Shown in pieces: positions 52,089 through 61,512 of a DNA stretch of 64,000 nucleotides. The position numbers were made by a program, and so were the translations under genes. Location of the stretch: NCBI GenBank assembly GCA_964425755.1, contig CAYRNY010000004.1, positions 124,001 through 188,000 of the forward strand, given 5' to 3'. Source of the DNA: CAYRNY01 sp964425755 (GTDB lineage: Bacteria > Chloroflexota > Anaerolineae > Aggregatilineales > Aggregatilineaceae). How positions within the stretch are numbered: the stretch's first letter is position 1; every line of letters starts with the position of its first letter. The notes beneath the pieces are model-generated. The model had not been told where the DNA came from and made no database searches. It saw nothing but the letters and a program-made list of their open reading frames with translations.

Positions 52089-53861
52089 ATGAATCGTAAC
52101 GCTATGTTCAGGTTGCTTAGCATCGTCATCGCGATCGCGCTTGCGCTAACCACGTTCGCGCTGCCACCGGAAGGCGCACAGGCACAGGATCTTGACGTGA
52201 CGATCAGAGTCGGCTCCAAGCAGTTCACGGAGCAGCTCATCCTGGGCAACCTGATGGCTATCGCGCTGGAAGAGTTCGGCTATGACGTCAGCTACACGCC
52301 GCTGGGCAGCACCGCTGCCGCGCACGAAGCGCTGGTCGCGGATGAGATCGACGTCTATGCCGAGTATACGGGCACGGGCTATTTGACCCACCTCGGCAGG
52401 GAATATGATCCCAACCAGACACCCGAAGACATCTACAACGAGGTGAGCCAGGCTTATGCCACAGAATGGGGCCTGAACTGGCTTGACCCCAGCGAATTCA
52501 ACAACACCTACTGCCTGGCAATGAAGGAAGCCCGGGCGGACGAGCTGGGGATCGTCACGGTCAGCGACCTCGCGGCCAGCTCCGAAGGGCTGGTCTTCGG
52601 CGCGACGGGCGAGTTCATCGACCGCCCCGACGGGCTGCCAGGCCTGATCGACACCTACGGCGAGTTCCAGTTTGCGGAAGTGCTGAGCTTCGACCCCGGC
52701 CTGAAGTACAGCGGCCTGGACGAGGGTGCCCTGGACGTGACCACGTGCTTCGGCACGGACGGGCAGATCAGCGCGATGAACCTGCGTGTGCTCGATGATG
52801 ACGCCGGGTTCTGGCCGCCCTACAACGTCGCCCCGGTGATCGACCAGGATATCATCGTGCAAGACCCGTTCGTCGGCGTGGTGCTCAATGCCGTGATGGC
52901 CGCGCTGGACAGCGAGACAATGTCGCGGCTGAACTGGGAAGTTGACGGTAACGCGCAGGAACCGGAAGACGTCGCGTTCAACTTCTTCTACGAGAACGTC
53001 GTCGACACGATCCCCAGCCCGGACAGCCTGCCGGCCCCTGGCGATGTCGCGATTGAAGTCGGCTCCAAGCAGTTCACCGAGCAGTTGATCCTGGGCAACC
53101 TGATGGCGCTGCTGCTCGAGGAATACGGCTACGCCGCCAACTACACGCCGCTGGGCAGCACCGCTGCCGCGCACGAAGCGCTGGTCGCGGGCGAGATCGA
53201 TATGTACCCGGAATACACCGGTACCGGCTACCTGACGCATCTGGGGCTGGAATACAGCAGCACCCTGACGTCGGGCGAAGTCTACGCCGCCGTTAAGGAA
53301 GCGTACCAGGATGAATGGGGCCTGACCTGGCTCGAACCGAGCGCGTTCAACAACACCTACTGCCTGGCGATGAAAGAGGACCGGGCGGACGAGCTGGGGA
53401 TCGTCACGGTCAGCGACCTCGCGGCCAGCTCCGAAGGGCTGGTCTTCGGCGCGACGGGCGAGTTCATCGACCGCCCCGACGGGCTGCCAGGCCTGATCGA
53501 CACCTACGGCGAGTTCCAGTTTGCGGAAGTGCTGAGCTTCGACCCCGGCCTGAAGTACAGCGGCCTGGACGAGGGTGCCCTGGACGTGACCACGTGCTTC
53601 GGCACGGACGGGCAGATCAGCGCGATGAACCTGCGCGTGCTGGATGATGACGCCGGGTTCTGGCCGCCCTACAACGTCGCCCCGGTGATCAACACCGAGC
53701 TGTTGAACCAGGATCCACGCATCGGGGTGATCCTCAATGGGCTGATGCAGCAGCTTGATGGTGTGACGATGTCCGACCTGAACTGGCAGGTTGACGGCAA
53801 CGCGCAGGAACCGGAAGACGTCGCGTTTGAATACCTGGTCAACGCCGGGCTGATCGGCTAA
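52089..53861 (+). CDS. Tandem-duplicated osmoprotectant-binding protein (OpuAC/OsmF-like)
   Basis: The 590-residue protein has a signal peptide (about 1-36). Two complete OpuAC-type binding domains follow, repeating every 283 residues: each begins with IxVGSKQFTEQLILGNLMA and has TPLGSTAAAHEALVA, YTGTGYLTHLG and FNNTYCLAMK. Residues about 149-251 and 432-534 are almost identical. Each domain should bind one betaine-like ligand. A GGAGG site and leader precede the ATG, 90 bases after the permease gene. Two linked domains may feed the transporter at higher local concentration. Confidence 0.93.
   Translation: MNRNAMFRLLSIVIAIALALTTFALPPEGAQAQDLDVTIRVGSKQFTEQLILGNLMAIALEEFGYDVSYTPLGSTAAAHEALVADEIDVYAEYTGTGYLTHLGREYDPNQTPEDIYNEVSQAYATEWGLNWLDPSEFNNTYCLAMKEARADELGIVTVSDLAASSEGLVFGATGEFIDRPDGLPGLIDTYGEFQFAEVLSFDPGLKYSGLDEGALDVTTCFGTDGQISAMNLRVLDDDAGFWPPYNVAPVIDQDIIVQDPFVGVVLNAVMAALDSETMSRLNWEVDGNAQEPEDVAFNFFYENVVDTIPSPDSLPAPGDVAIEVGSKQFTEQLILGNLMALLLEEYGYAANYTPLGSTAAAHEALVAGEIDMYPEYTGTGYLTHLGLEYSSTLTSGEVYAAVKEAYQDEWGLTWLEPSAFNNTYCLAMKEDRADELGIVTVSDLAASSEGLVFGATGEFIDRPDGLPGLIDTYGEFQFAEVLSFDPGLKYSGLDEGALDVTTCFGTDGQISAMNLRVLDDDAGFWPPYNVAPVINTELLNQDPRIGVILNGLMQQLDGVTMSDLNWQVDGNAQEPEDVAFEYLVNAGLIG
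52533..52841 (+). repeat. Near-identical intragenic direct repeat, copy 1
   Basis: This 309-base segment recurs 849 bases downstream with only about two substitutions (near 52788 and 52795), whereas flanking parts of the two domains differ clearly. It is in frame, so both protein domains carry the same residues here. Confidence 0.95.
53382..53690 (+). repeat. Near-identical intragenic direct repeat, copy 2
   Basis: This is the second copy of the 309-base repeat inside the binding-protein gene, offset by 849 bases (283 codons). The identity extends to synonymous positions, which points to a recent duplication or gene conversion. Confidence 0.95.
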
Positions 53862-53897
53862 GTCTAGCGACTGCGTGTGTTCGACCGTTACAGTCAG

Positions 53898-53927
53898 GGT
53901 CCCGCCTTTGTGGCGGGGCCTTTTTTT
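53898..53927 (+). terminator. Intrinsic terminator of the osmolyte importer operon
   Basis: GGTCCCGCC, loop TTTGT and GGCGGGGCC form a 9-bp stem with one T-G pair, followed by seven T residues. It lies 37 bases after the binding-protein stop. Confidence 0.9.
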
Positions 53928-54086
53928 AGGGCGTGGCGCTTCACCAAAACGCCGCGCGGTTGAGCCTTGTAACCGTTCAGCGTGCCGGAGGTTGGGTATA
54001 ATGGCAGCAAACGACAACACGCACGGCAAGCTCAGCGGTATTGCGACATCTGTTGCATGCAGCATCGTCAAAGGATCGGGTCAGCC

Positions 54087-55319
54087 ATGAACATCGGGTT
54101 TATCTCAACACGGCTCGCGGGCAATGACGGGGTATCGCTGGAGACGGCCAAATGGGCTACGGTTCTGCGGCGCGTGGGGCACAGCATTTTCTACTGCGCC
54201 GGTGAACTCGAATCCGGCGGGCCGCCGGGGGCGCTCATCCCGGACATGCACTTCGAGCATCCTGAGAACGCGTGGATCCAGGCGCACGCCTTCGGCACCA
54301 CGACGCCGCACCCGGAGTTGTACGCGCGAATCGAGGCGTTGAAGAGCGCGATCAAACCCCGGCTTGACGCGTTCATCCGGGACTACCGCATCGACCTGAT
54401 CATCCCGCAGAACATCTTCGCCGTGCCGATGCAGCTTCCGTTAGGGCTGGCGCTGGCCGAGATCATCCGCGAAACGGGCATCCCCACTATTTCCCACGAA
54501 CACGATTACTACTGGGAACGCACGGCGTACGAACCCAACTGCGTCGGTGACATCCTCGACGCCGCGTTTCCGCCCGATCTGCCCTCGGTGCGCCACGTGG
54601 TGATCAGCAGCATCGCCCAGGCGAGCCTCAAGCAGCGGCGCGGGATTGACGCTACCGTCGTGCCTAACGTGTTCGACTACGCGACCCCCGCGCCAGGGCT
54701 GGACGACTTCAACGCCGATTTTCGCGCTGCCATCGGGCTGAGCGACGACGATTTTCTGATCCTGGAGCCGGTGCGCATCATTCGCCGCAAAGGGATCGAG
54801 CTGGCGATCGAAGCCCTGCGCCGGCTCGATGACCCGCGCTGCAAGTTCATCCTGACGCATGGGGACGACCTGGACCGCGATTACCTCGGCGAACTGCAAG
54901 CCCAGGCGGCAGCCGCCAACGTGGACATGCGCCTCGTGACGGACCGCATCGCCAGCAGCCGCAGCGCCAGCGGCGGGCAGAAAACGTACATCCTGTGGGA
55001 TGCGTACGTGCACGCCGATTTCGTGATGTACCCCAGCCTATACGAAGGGTTTGGCAACGCGTTGCTGGAAACCGTCTACTTCAAACGCCCGATGCTGGTG
55101 AACAACTACAGCGTGTACGCGGCGGACATCGGGCCGCTGGGGTTTGAGTTCATCGAGCTTGACGGCGCGGTCACGGCTGGAGCGGTCGCCCAACTGCGTG
55201 ACTGGCTCGATCACCCGCAGCGATGGCAGCAGGCGGTCGAGAAGAATTACGCGCTTGCCCGGCAGCATTTTTCCTACAGCGTGCTGGAACGCCATCTCGA
55301 CACGCTCATCACGTCCTGA
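54087..55319 (+). CDS. GT4-family glycosyltransferase
   Basis: The protein has 410 residues from MNIGFISTRLAGNDGVSLET; the longer frame upstream lacks a GT4-like N-terminus. The donor domain contains LILEPVRIIRRKGIELAIEA and the signature VMYPSLYEGFGNALLETVYF with the glutamate pair. The acceptor side has ISHEHDYYWER. It belongs to GT4 enzymes but is not adjacent to the glycan locus. A small protein and a HAD protein follow. A role in making a glycosylated compatible solute is possible but only an inference from the neighbours. Confidence 0.87.
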   Translation: MNIGFISTRLAGNDGVSLETAKWATVLRRVGHSIFYCAGELESGGPPGALIPDMHFEHPENAWIQAHAFGTTTPHPELYARIEALKSAIKPRLDAFIRDYRIDLIIPQNIFAVPMQLPLGLALAEIIRETGIPTISHEHDYYWERTAYEPNCVGDILDAAFPPDLPSVRHVVISSIAQASLKQRRGIDATVVPNVFDYATPAPGLDDFNADFRAAIGLSDDDFLILEPVRIIRRKGIELAIEALRRLDDPRCKFILTHGDDLDRDYLGELQAQAAAANVDMRLVTDRIASSRSASGGQKTYILWDAYVHADFVMYPSLYEGFGNALLETVYFKRPMLVNNYSVYAADIGPLGFEFIELDGAVTAGAVAQLRDWLDHPQRWQQAVEKNYALARQHFSYSVLERHLDTLITS

Positions 55320-55455
55320 GCGCCGCACGGGGAACCTGCCGGCGACCTGTCCGGCCCCGTGTCGGCCCGCGTAACCACGCGGCGCGCCCTGTCATGATCC
55401 GGGGCGCTGTGGTATGCTCGTGGCGACTATCACTGAACGTGCAGGAGGATAACCC

Positions 55456-55809
55456 ATGGTTGGTTTTTTGAAGCGTCTTTTCGGCGGCGGGCAGTCCGGT
55501 GGCGATAAGGACGGGCTGTACTTCTATTTCCGCGCCGATCGCAGTGGTGAAGTGGTCCAGGTGCGGCTGCACCGCTTTAACGATCTGTCACTGACCGACG
55601 ACGGCAAAGGCTATTACACGCGCAAGGTGATCGTCGGGCCGCACAGCTATGAGCGGCTGGAAGCGGAATTTATGTTCGACAAAAACCGTAACCTGCAGTC
55701 CTGCGAAGTGACCGGCGGTGAGATGGTTGAGCAGGAACATTACGAAGCGTATCTGGCCGCGCAGGAAGCCAAATCCGGCGCGGACGCAGCATCCGGTTCC
55801 AAGAGCTGA
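55456..55809 (+). CDS. Small protein of unknown function
   Basis: The 117-residue protein has AGGAGG upstream. It opens with a glycine-rich basic segment (MVGFLKRLFGGGQSGGDKDG), then an all-beta stretch (LYFYFRADRSGEVVQVRLHR, YYTRKVIVGPHSYERLEAEF) and a hydrophilic alanine-rich tail. There are no cysteines besides one, and no membrane helix. I recall similar short proteins in Chloroflexota genomes but no function. It is 17 bases upstream of the HAD gene. Confidence 0.75.
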   Translation: MVGFLKRLFGGGQSGGDKDGLYFYFRADRSGEVVQVRLHRFNDLSLTDDGKGYYTRKVIVGPHSYERLEAEFMFDKNRNLQSCEVTGGEMVEQEHYEAYLAAQEAKSGADAASGSKS

Positions 55810-55825
55810 CACGCGAGTAACCACC

Positions 55826-57034
55826 GTGACAACTCCAAACACACTGGTTTTACTCGACGTTGACGGCGTGCTGATCCACCCGGTGGGCTACAAAGACGCG
55901 CTGCGCGCCACGATGCGCACCGTCGCGGCGTTGATGGGCCAGCCGGACCCTGAAGTGACGTACGACGAGATCGCCGTGTTCGAAGCGTGCGGCCTGACGA
56001 ATGAGTGGGATTCCGGGGCGATGTGCGCCAGTTTGCTGCTGCAGGCAGCGCTGGACCGGCGGCCCGACCTGCAGCGCGACACGCTGGACGATACCCTGGC
56101 CGCGATCCGCGCAGCGGGGATCACGCTTGCGCGACCGGATTTTGCCGCCGAAGCGCGCGCGATTGCAGATGCGTATGTTGACGGGCGGCACCCGTCGCAG
56201 GTCTACCTGGATATGCTCGGCGCGCGCACACCGGCAACGCAGCGCGCGCTGCTGCAAGCCTTGCTCGGTGACGTGTACGATGTCTCCGGCACGCTGACCA
56301 CCCGCATATTCCAGACCTACGCACTCGGCAGCGAGCAGTACCGCAAAACCTACGGCGAGCCGGTCCCCGTAGAGACGGAAAGCTACATCAGCACGCGTGA
56401 CAAAGCGCTGCTGGACGCCGCAAGCCGCGCGCGACTCCTGGATTGGGCGGACGATCCGGCGCATGGTGTCGTGGTTTACACCGCGCGTCCCAGCCTGCCC
56501 CCGGCTGACCTGGATTCCGGCACCGCGCCGGTGCATACCGGTACAGCGTTCGCGCCGGAAGCCGAACTGGGACTCGACCTGCTGAAGCTGGCCGGGCACG
56601 TCCCCTTGATGGGGCAGGGGCGCGTGGGCTGGCTGGCGTGGCGTAATGGGCGTATGGCGGGTGAATACGTCAAGCCGTCACCGGTACACGCGCTGGCGGC
56701 GATCGGCGCGGCGGCCTCCGGGCTGGAAACCGAATCGCTGACCGCGGCGGCGACACTGGTCGAGCAGGACGAACTCACCGGGCCGCTGGCCGCGCTGCGC
56801 GGGGGGCCGGTGCGCGTGATCGTATGCGAGGACTCGACCGGCGGCATCCGTGCCACACGCGGCGCGATCACGGCGCTGCAACGTGCCGGGGTCGCGGCGA
56901 CGCTGACGGCGGTCGGTGTCTCACCGCACCCGGATAAACGCGCGGCGCTCGGCGCTGTGGCGGATCACGTGGCGGACGATATCAACGCTGGCCTGGCCTG
57001 GGCGCTGGGCTGGGCGCGATCCGAGCGCGCATAA
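55826..57034 (+). CDS. HAD-superfamily hydrolase-like protein
   Basis: The 402-residue protein starts at GTG (reads MTTPNTLVLLDVDGVLIHPV), the only start that places the HAD nucleophile motif DVDGVL at the N-terminus as usual. VVVYTARPSLPP corresponds to motif II, and VIVCEDSTGGIRATRGAITA to motif IV with the acidic pair. The cap region (about 40-260) is unusually long. It is probably a cytoplasmic phosphatase or phosphotransferase. It may be co-transcribed with the preceding small gene. The substrate is unknown. Confidence 0.8.
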   Translation: MTTPNTLVLLDVDGVLIHPVGYKDALRATMRTVAALMGQPDPEVTYDEIAVFEACGLTNEWDSGAMCASLLLQAALDRRPDLQRDTLDDTLAAIRAAGITLARPDFAAEARAIADAYVDGRHPSQVYLDMLGARTPATQRALLQALLGDVYDVSGTLTTRIFQTYALGSEQYRKTYGEPVPVETESYISTRDKALLDAASRARLLDWADDPAHGVVVYTARPSLPPADLDSGTAPVHTGTAFAPEAELGLDLLKLAGHVPLMGQGRVGWLAWRNGRMAGEYVKPSPVHALAAIGAAASGLETESLTAAATLVEQDELTGPLAALRGGPVRVIVCEDSTGGIRATRGAITALQRAGVAATLTAVGVSPHPDKRAALGAVADHVADDINAGLAWALGWARSERA

Positions 57035-57209
57035 CAGCTGCTGCGGGCCCGTGTGCCGCGATCATCTCCTGATCCTCAGCACCATCTGCGCCGCCTGTTG
57101 AGCCATCACAGCGCCTTCTGCAACTCCCCGCGCGTCATGGCTACGAACTTGTTGGCGGTGCAGTTGAACCTCGGCGCTGGCGCGTGCACCACGCCGGGGA
57201 AGCGCCAGC

Positions 57210-59957
57210 CTAATCCCCTATCATCACCAGCAACGCGTCGAGAAGCACGGTTGCCACGGGATCGGCCCCGGGTTCCTGGCGTAGCAAGCGGAACGTAGTC
57301 AGTACCGCTTTTCCTTTACCGTAATGGCGTTCCGCAAGCAGCGCGACGTTCTTATGCAGCCAACCGAGAAACATACCGGCGTGAACGTGCGCCTCAAAAT
57401 CCTGTTGGCCGAAACCACTCAGCACGTACTCCGGCGCGACAGTCTCAAACGCAAAGTCGGTTAGCGGGCCGCCAGGTAACTGGCTCAATGCCCCTGCCCG
57501 GCGCAGCCACGTGAACGACGATACCCAATCACCCGCCCAAAATGTGCCCGCACGCGCGATCTGCTGGGCGTAGGGAAAACACGGCTCGATCACCTGCTGC
57601 CCCGGTGCGCAGGCAGGAATGCTATCTGGCCGGTCAGCCAGCAGGATTAACCGCCCACCGTCGCGCACGTAGTCCGTAAGTTCGTCGGTCAATTGACGCG
57701 CCAGGACAATGTCTGCCATTTCAAGCGCCGCGGTCACGTTATAGCCCAACGCGCTGCAATGGTCGCGCAGCGCACTATCTGGCGTCCACAACAGGCGCTC
57801 GGAGAGTGACGCCTGGCTGCGGGCGGGGAACACTGTCAGCGTGAGGTGATTGGTTGCCAGCACGTCCTGCTGAGCGGAGACGAGCGCCAGCACGAGATCA
57901 ACATGCCGCCCTGTCTCGACCGGCGGCGCGTCGAACACGATCTGCTCTAGCGGCACTACAGCGCCGGGCATGAGTTCCGGCACCGGCACAACACCGCCGA
58001 TATCATACCCTTCAAGCTGCCATGTGACCGACGCACCCATGATCGCTTGGTCGCCCGCGTGGGCGGCGTGCAGCCCAACGCGGACCGCTTCACCCGGCCA
58101 GTAAGCCAGGCGATCCCAGCGGGGGATCACGAGCGTATCCGCGTTGAGCGGGGCCAGCGCATCACAAAAGGCTTTCGGATTGCGCTTTATGTCGAGCAGG
58201 CCGTTGGCTTCCCAGTGCACGTCGGTCAGTTCGGTGATCACATAACCGGCAAGCGGCGCGTGGCGGCGCATGGATTCGATTTCGTATTTCAGCGCTTGAT
58301 ACTGCTGCCACTGGGTAGCGGCGATGAACGACGCCCAATCGCCAAACACGCGGTCCAGGTGCCAGGCGTTGTAGCGATGCCTGATACCGTGCGGGTAGGC
58401 AACCCCATCGCCCCAGTCCATGCCCGTCTCAAACCACCAGGGTTCGGAGCCGTTGTCGTCGCTGAGAAGGTCCGTATCGGGCAGCCCCCAGTTGCCGAAT
58501 TCTGAGACGATGAGCGGCTCGTCCCCGGATCGCACCGCGTCGCTGTGCGGGCTGAAGGTCCAGGCGGCACGGTTAGCGAACTGCGCGATGATATCGTCCC
58601 ACTCGTGGCGATGGTCCGGCATCGCGCGGTAGAAATGGTAATCCTCGATATCGGTCTGGACGTGGAAATTCGGCCAGCATGCCGAATTATCGATCACCAG
58701 TCGCGACGGGTCGTGTGCTTTCAGCCGGTGATACATTTTGCCCAGCCATTCCCGGTGATCGGCATCATACACCAGGTCAGTTCCCCAGTCCTCGTTGATG
58801 ATCGTCCAGATGATGATCGACGGGTGATTGTAATCGCGCTCGACGGTACGATACAGCGTATGCTCCAGCCGCTCCCGTGTAGCGCTGGTCAACCGCGCGG
58901 CGTTGGGGATGTCAAGCCAGACCAGCATCCCCACGCGGTCCGCTACGGCCAGATAGCGCGGATCGGGGATTTTGATGTGGCAGCGCAGGCAGTTCAAGCC
59001 CATGGCTTTCGCCTTGCGGAACTGGTCTTCCAGGAACGCTTCCGAAGGGGGCGTGCAGATCGTGCCGGGATAGTAATCCTGGTCCAGCGCCCCGCGCAGA
59101 TATAACGGAGCGCCATTCAAATAGAGCCTGCCATCACGGGTTTCAACCGTGCGAAAGCCAAAGGTCTCGTCGCGCTCGTCGAGCACATCTTCGCCGGCGA
59201 CGAGCGCCACATGGACGCGATACAGATGCGGCGTGTCAGGGGACCAGGGCAGCGGATCGGGCACTACCTGCGCCACGTCGAGCTGCGCGGCGTGCGGCGC
59301 GATGCGCTGCTCGCGTTCGTGCACCGGCGTCCCCTCAGGCGCGTGAATCCGGACGCGCAAGACGCGCGCCTGGTCCCGGCTTGGGATCGACAGCGTGATG
59401 CGGGCGTGCACCTGGCCGGTCTCCAGCACAGGGGTGAGCCTGACGCCGGTGATGTGCTCCGGCGACCGCGCCTCAACGCGCACGCTCTGCCAGATACCGC
59501 CGAGGATGCCGTACCAGCTTTGTTTGCCATGCGGGACCTCACCGAACGGGAAATCCGGAAAACGGGCCGGGTTGTCCGACGGCGCAACGACGCGGACCAG
59601 TAACTCATTCGTATCCCCATAGCGCAAGAATTCATCGAGCTGCAGTTCAAAAGGCAGGTAGCCCCCTTCGTGTGCCCCCACGTAGCGCCCGTTGAGCCAG
59701 ATCTCAGCGAAGTAGTTAACCGCCCCAAAGCAGGCAAATACGGCCCGGTTTTCCCATGCTTCGGGCGCTGTGAAGACACGGCGATACCATGCCGTACCGG
59801 CAGCTTGCCGCAGGTCGTCGAATTGAGCCTGCCAGGGACCGGGCACATGGGCGGTGCGCCACGTCGTCACATGGCCGATATCCTCAGGTCCCAGGCTGCC
59901 GTCACGGTCGAAGTGGAAGTCCCACGCGCCATCGAGTGCAAGATAGTCACGCCCCAT
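57210..59957 (-). CDS. Glycoside hydrolase family 2 enzyme
   Basis: The 915-residue protein has an N-terminal sugar-binding jelly roll (about 1-165), an immunoglobulin-like domain (about 165-275) and a TIM barrel (about 275-620). Catalytic residues are visible: acid/base Glu389 in TIINEDWG and nucleophile Glu486 in IVSEFGNWG. About 300 further residues form C-terminal beta domains. There is no signal peptide, so it acts in the cytoplasm on oligosaccharides brought in by the ABC importer encoded directly upstream. It could be a beta-galactosidase, glucuronidase or mannosidase. Confidence 0.9.
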   Translation of the reverse strand: MGRDYLALDGAWDFHFDRDGSLGPEDIGHVTTWRTAHVPGPWQAQFDDLRQAAGTAWYRRVFTAPEAWENRAVFACFGAVNYFAEIWLNGRYVGAHEGGYLPFELQLDEFLRYGDTNELLVRVVAPSDNPARFPDFPFGEVPHGKQSWYGILGGIWQSVRVEARSPEHITGVRLTPVLETGQVHARITLSIPSRDQARVLRVRIHAPEGTPVHEREQRIAPHAAQLDVAQVVPDPLPWSPDTPHLYRVHVALVAGEDVLDERDETFGFRTVETRDGRLYLNGAPLYLRGALDQDYYPGTICTPPSEAFLEDQFRKAKAMGLNCLRCHIKIPDPRYLAVADRVGMLVWLDIPNAARLTSATRERLEHTLYRTVERDYNHPSIIIWTIINEDWGTDLVYDADHREWLGKMYHRLKAHDPSRLVIDNSACWPNFHVQTDIEDYHFYRAMPDHRHEWDDIIAQFANRAAWTFSPHSDAVRSGDEPLIVSEFGNWGLPDTDLLSDDNGSEPWWFETGMDWGDGVAYPHGIRHRYNAWHLDRVFGDWASFIAATQWQQYQALKYEIESMRRHAPLAGYVITELTDVHWEANGLLDIKRNPKAFCDALAPLNADTLVIPRWDRLAYWPGEAVRVGLHAAHAGDQAIMGASVTWQLEGYDIGGVVPVPELMPGAVVPLEQIVFDAPPVETGRHVDLVLALVSAQQDVLATNHLTLTVFPARSQASLSERLLWTPDSALRDHCSALGYNVTAALEMADIVLARQLTDELTDYVRDGGRLILLADRPDSIPACAPGQQVIEPCFPYAQQIARAGTFWAGDWVSSFTWLRRAGALSQLPGGPLTDFAFETVAPEYVLSGFGQQDFEAHVHAGMFLGWLHKNVALLAERHYGKGKAVLTTFRLLRQEPGADPVATVLLDALLVMIGD

Positions 59958-60035
59958 AGATTGTGTGTCTCCTGCGGAAAAAGATAGCCCCAGCAGAAAC
60001 GACCGGGGCTATCATAGTCTGTCTTGCGAGATGGG

Positions 60036-61385
60036 TTAACGGCGACGCCCGCTGAGCAGTTCATTGACGCGGAAGTCGATGTCTTCCAGGGCGGCCTGCG
60101 GGTCTTTCCCGGCCAGCCACGTGGACTGGAGTTCTTCGGCGATGATATCCATGTTCCCGCGCTGGTTCGGGGCGGGGGGCACGGCGCGCGCGATCAATGC
60201 GGTCTCGACGTATTCAGAACGATGGGGCAGTGCGTCGTATTCCGCGCTTGCCAGCACGGACGTCCGAATCGGCATGTGCCCGGTACGTGCCCAGTGGAAG
60301 TTGTTGTCGTACAGGAACTTCAAGAAACGAAGCGCGGCTTCCTGCTTTTCAGGATCAGGATCGGGCTGGACCGGCATCACCCACATGTGCGAGTCTGACC
60401 ATGTCGCGGGTACGTCGTAGAGTGTGGGGAAGTCCCGCACGACGTAGGTCCGCAGCGGCGTATCGGGATTCGCTGCCTGGGCATTGTAGGAGTCCACGAC
60501 CCAGGTACCGTTGATCATCACAGCCGCTTCACCGGCCAGGAAATCCTGCTCAGAAACCGAGTAGTCCGCGTCCTTTGCAGCGTGGTCATTCTCATAGATC
60601 GCCAGCAGAAGATCGAGCGCTTCGCGTCCGGCGTCGGTGTCGAATGTCGCTTCGGTGCCATCTTCGTTAAACACGTCGCTGCCCTGCTGCCATACCGCCG
60701 CTTCGAAGAAGCGCACGACCATCGGGTCATCCACACCGGCCATGCTCATATAGCGCTTACCGGTCGCGTCTTTGACCTGTTGCGCGTGTTCGAGCAGCTC
60801 ATCACGGCTGGCGGGCAGGATCGGGTCGCCGTTATCGTCGACCAACCCGGCTTCGGCCAGCAGGTCCACGTTGATGTGCCACAGCAGCGCGTGCACGTCC
60901 CACGGCATGGCGTAGATCGTGCCGTCGTAAGAGGCCGCATCCAGTGCGTTGGCGGTGAAGTCATCGACATCGATGCCATACTGCTCGAAGCTCTCGCCCA
61001 GGGACATAACCAGCTCGCGCGAGGCGTAATCATAGAGCGAGAGGCGGTGCAGCACGGCGATGTCTGGCGGGTTGCCGCCGGCGAGTGTGCTGGCGAGCTG
61101 ATCGTAATAAGTGAACCAGTCGATGGCCTGCGTCTCAACCGTGATCCCGAACTCATTTTCGGCGTTGAACTTATTAGCCAACACCTGAATGATCCCGCAT
61201 TCACCGGTAGCCTGGTCCAGTTCGGTCACTCCGGCGTATTCATCGGAGCAGCCGCCGAAAAAGCGATAGAACGTGATCGTCACGCCGTCTTGCGCCTGTG
61301 TGATGCCCGGTGCGGGCAGTGCGCCGAGGCCAAAGGCGACCAGTAAGGCCAACACGACCAATGCTTTCCAGTTACGTTTCGTCAT
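60036..61385 (-). CDS. Family 1 extracellular sugar-binding protein
   Basis: The 449-residue protein has a signal peptide (about 1-32, LVVLALLVAFGLGALPAPGI). The mature MalE-like fold shows FNAENEFGITVETQAIDWF, LASTLAGGNPPDIAVLHRL, DGTIYAMPWDVHALLWHINV and FLAGEAAVMINGTWVV. It binds a sugar or oligosaccharide for the two permeases upstream. The GH2 gene 78 bases downstream suggests the ligand is cut in the cytoplasm. It lies 127 bases after the MalG-like gene. Confidence 0.92.
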   Translation of the reverse strand: MTKRNWKALVVLALLVAFGLGALPAPGITQAQDGVTITFYRFFGGCSDEYAGVTELDQATGECGIIQVLANKFNAENEFGITVETQAIDWFTYYDQLASTLAGGNPPDIAVLHRLSLYDYASRELVMSLGESFEQYGIDVDDFTANALDAASYDGTIYAMPWDVHALLWHINVDLLAEAGLVDDNGDPILPASRDELLEHAQQVKDATGKRYMSMAGVDDPMVVRFFEAAVWQQGSDVFNEDGTEATFDTDAGREALDLLLAIYENDHAAKDADYSVSEQDFLAGEAAVMINGTWVVDSYNAQAANPDTPLRTYVVRDFPTLYDVPATWSDSHMWVMPVQPDPDPEKQEAALRFLKFLYDNNFHWARTGHMPIRTSVLASAEYDALPHRSEYVETALIARAVPPAPNQRGNMDIIAEELQSTWLAGKDPQAALEDIDFRVNELLSGRRR

Positions 61386-61512
61386 TTTAGATACTCTCCG
61401 TAAAAGCCACTATTTCGTGTGCGATCGAGTTGAGTTTGAAGACGCCTCGCGTGCGTCAATAGAAGATTTGTTGTGTCCATACCTCCCTTCCAATCCGGTA
61501 ATCCACGTGTGG

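Noticed and set aside
52146..54071. 641-codon open frame antisense to the binding-protein gene
   Set aside because: It is the mirror of a duplicated, codon-biased GC-rich gene; the residues show internal repetition only because the sense gene does, there is no ribosome site, and the sense strand has a clear family match.
57035..57209. Terminator between the convergent HAD and GH2 genes
   Set aside because: No stem with a following T-run could be found on either strand in this 175-base gap.
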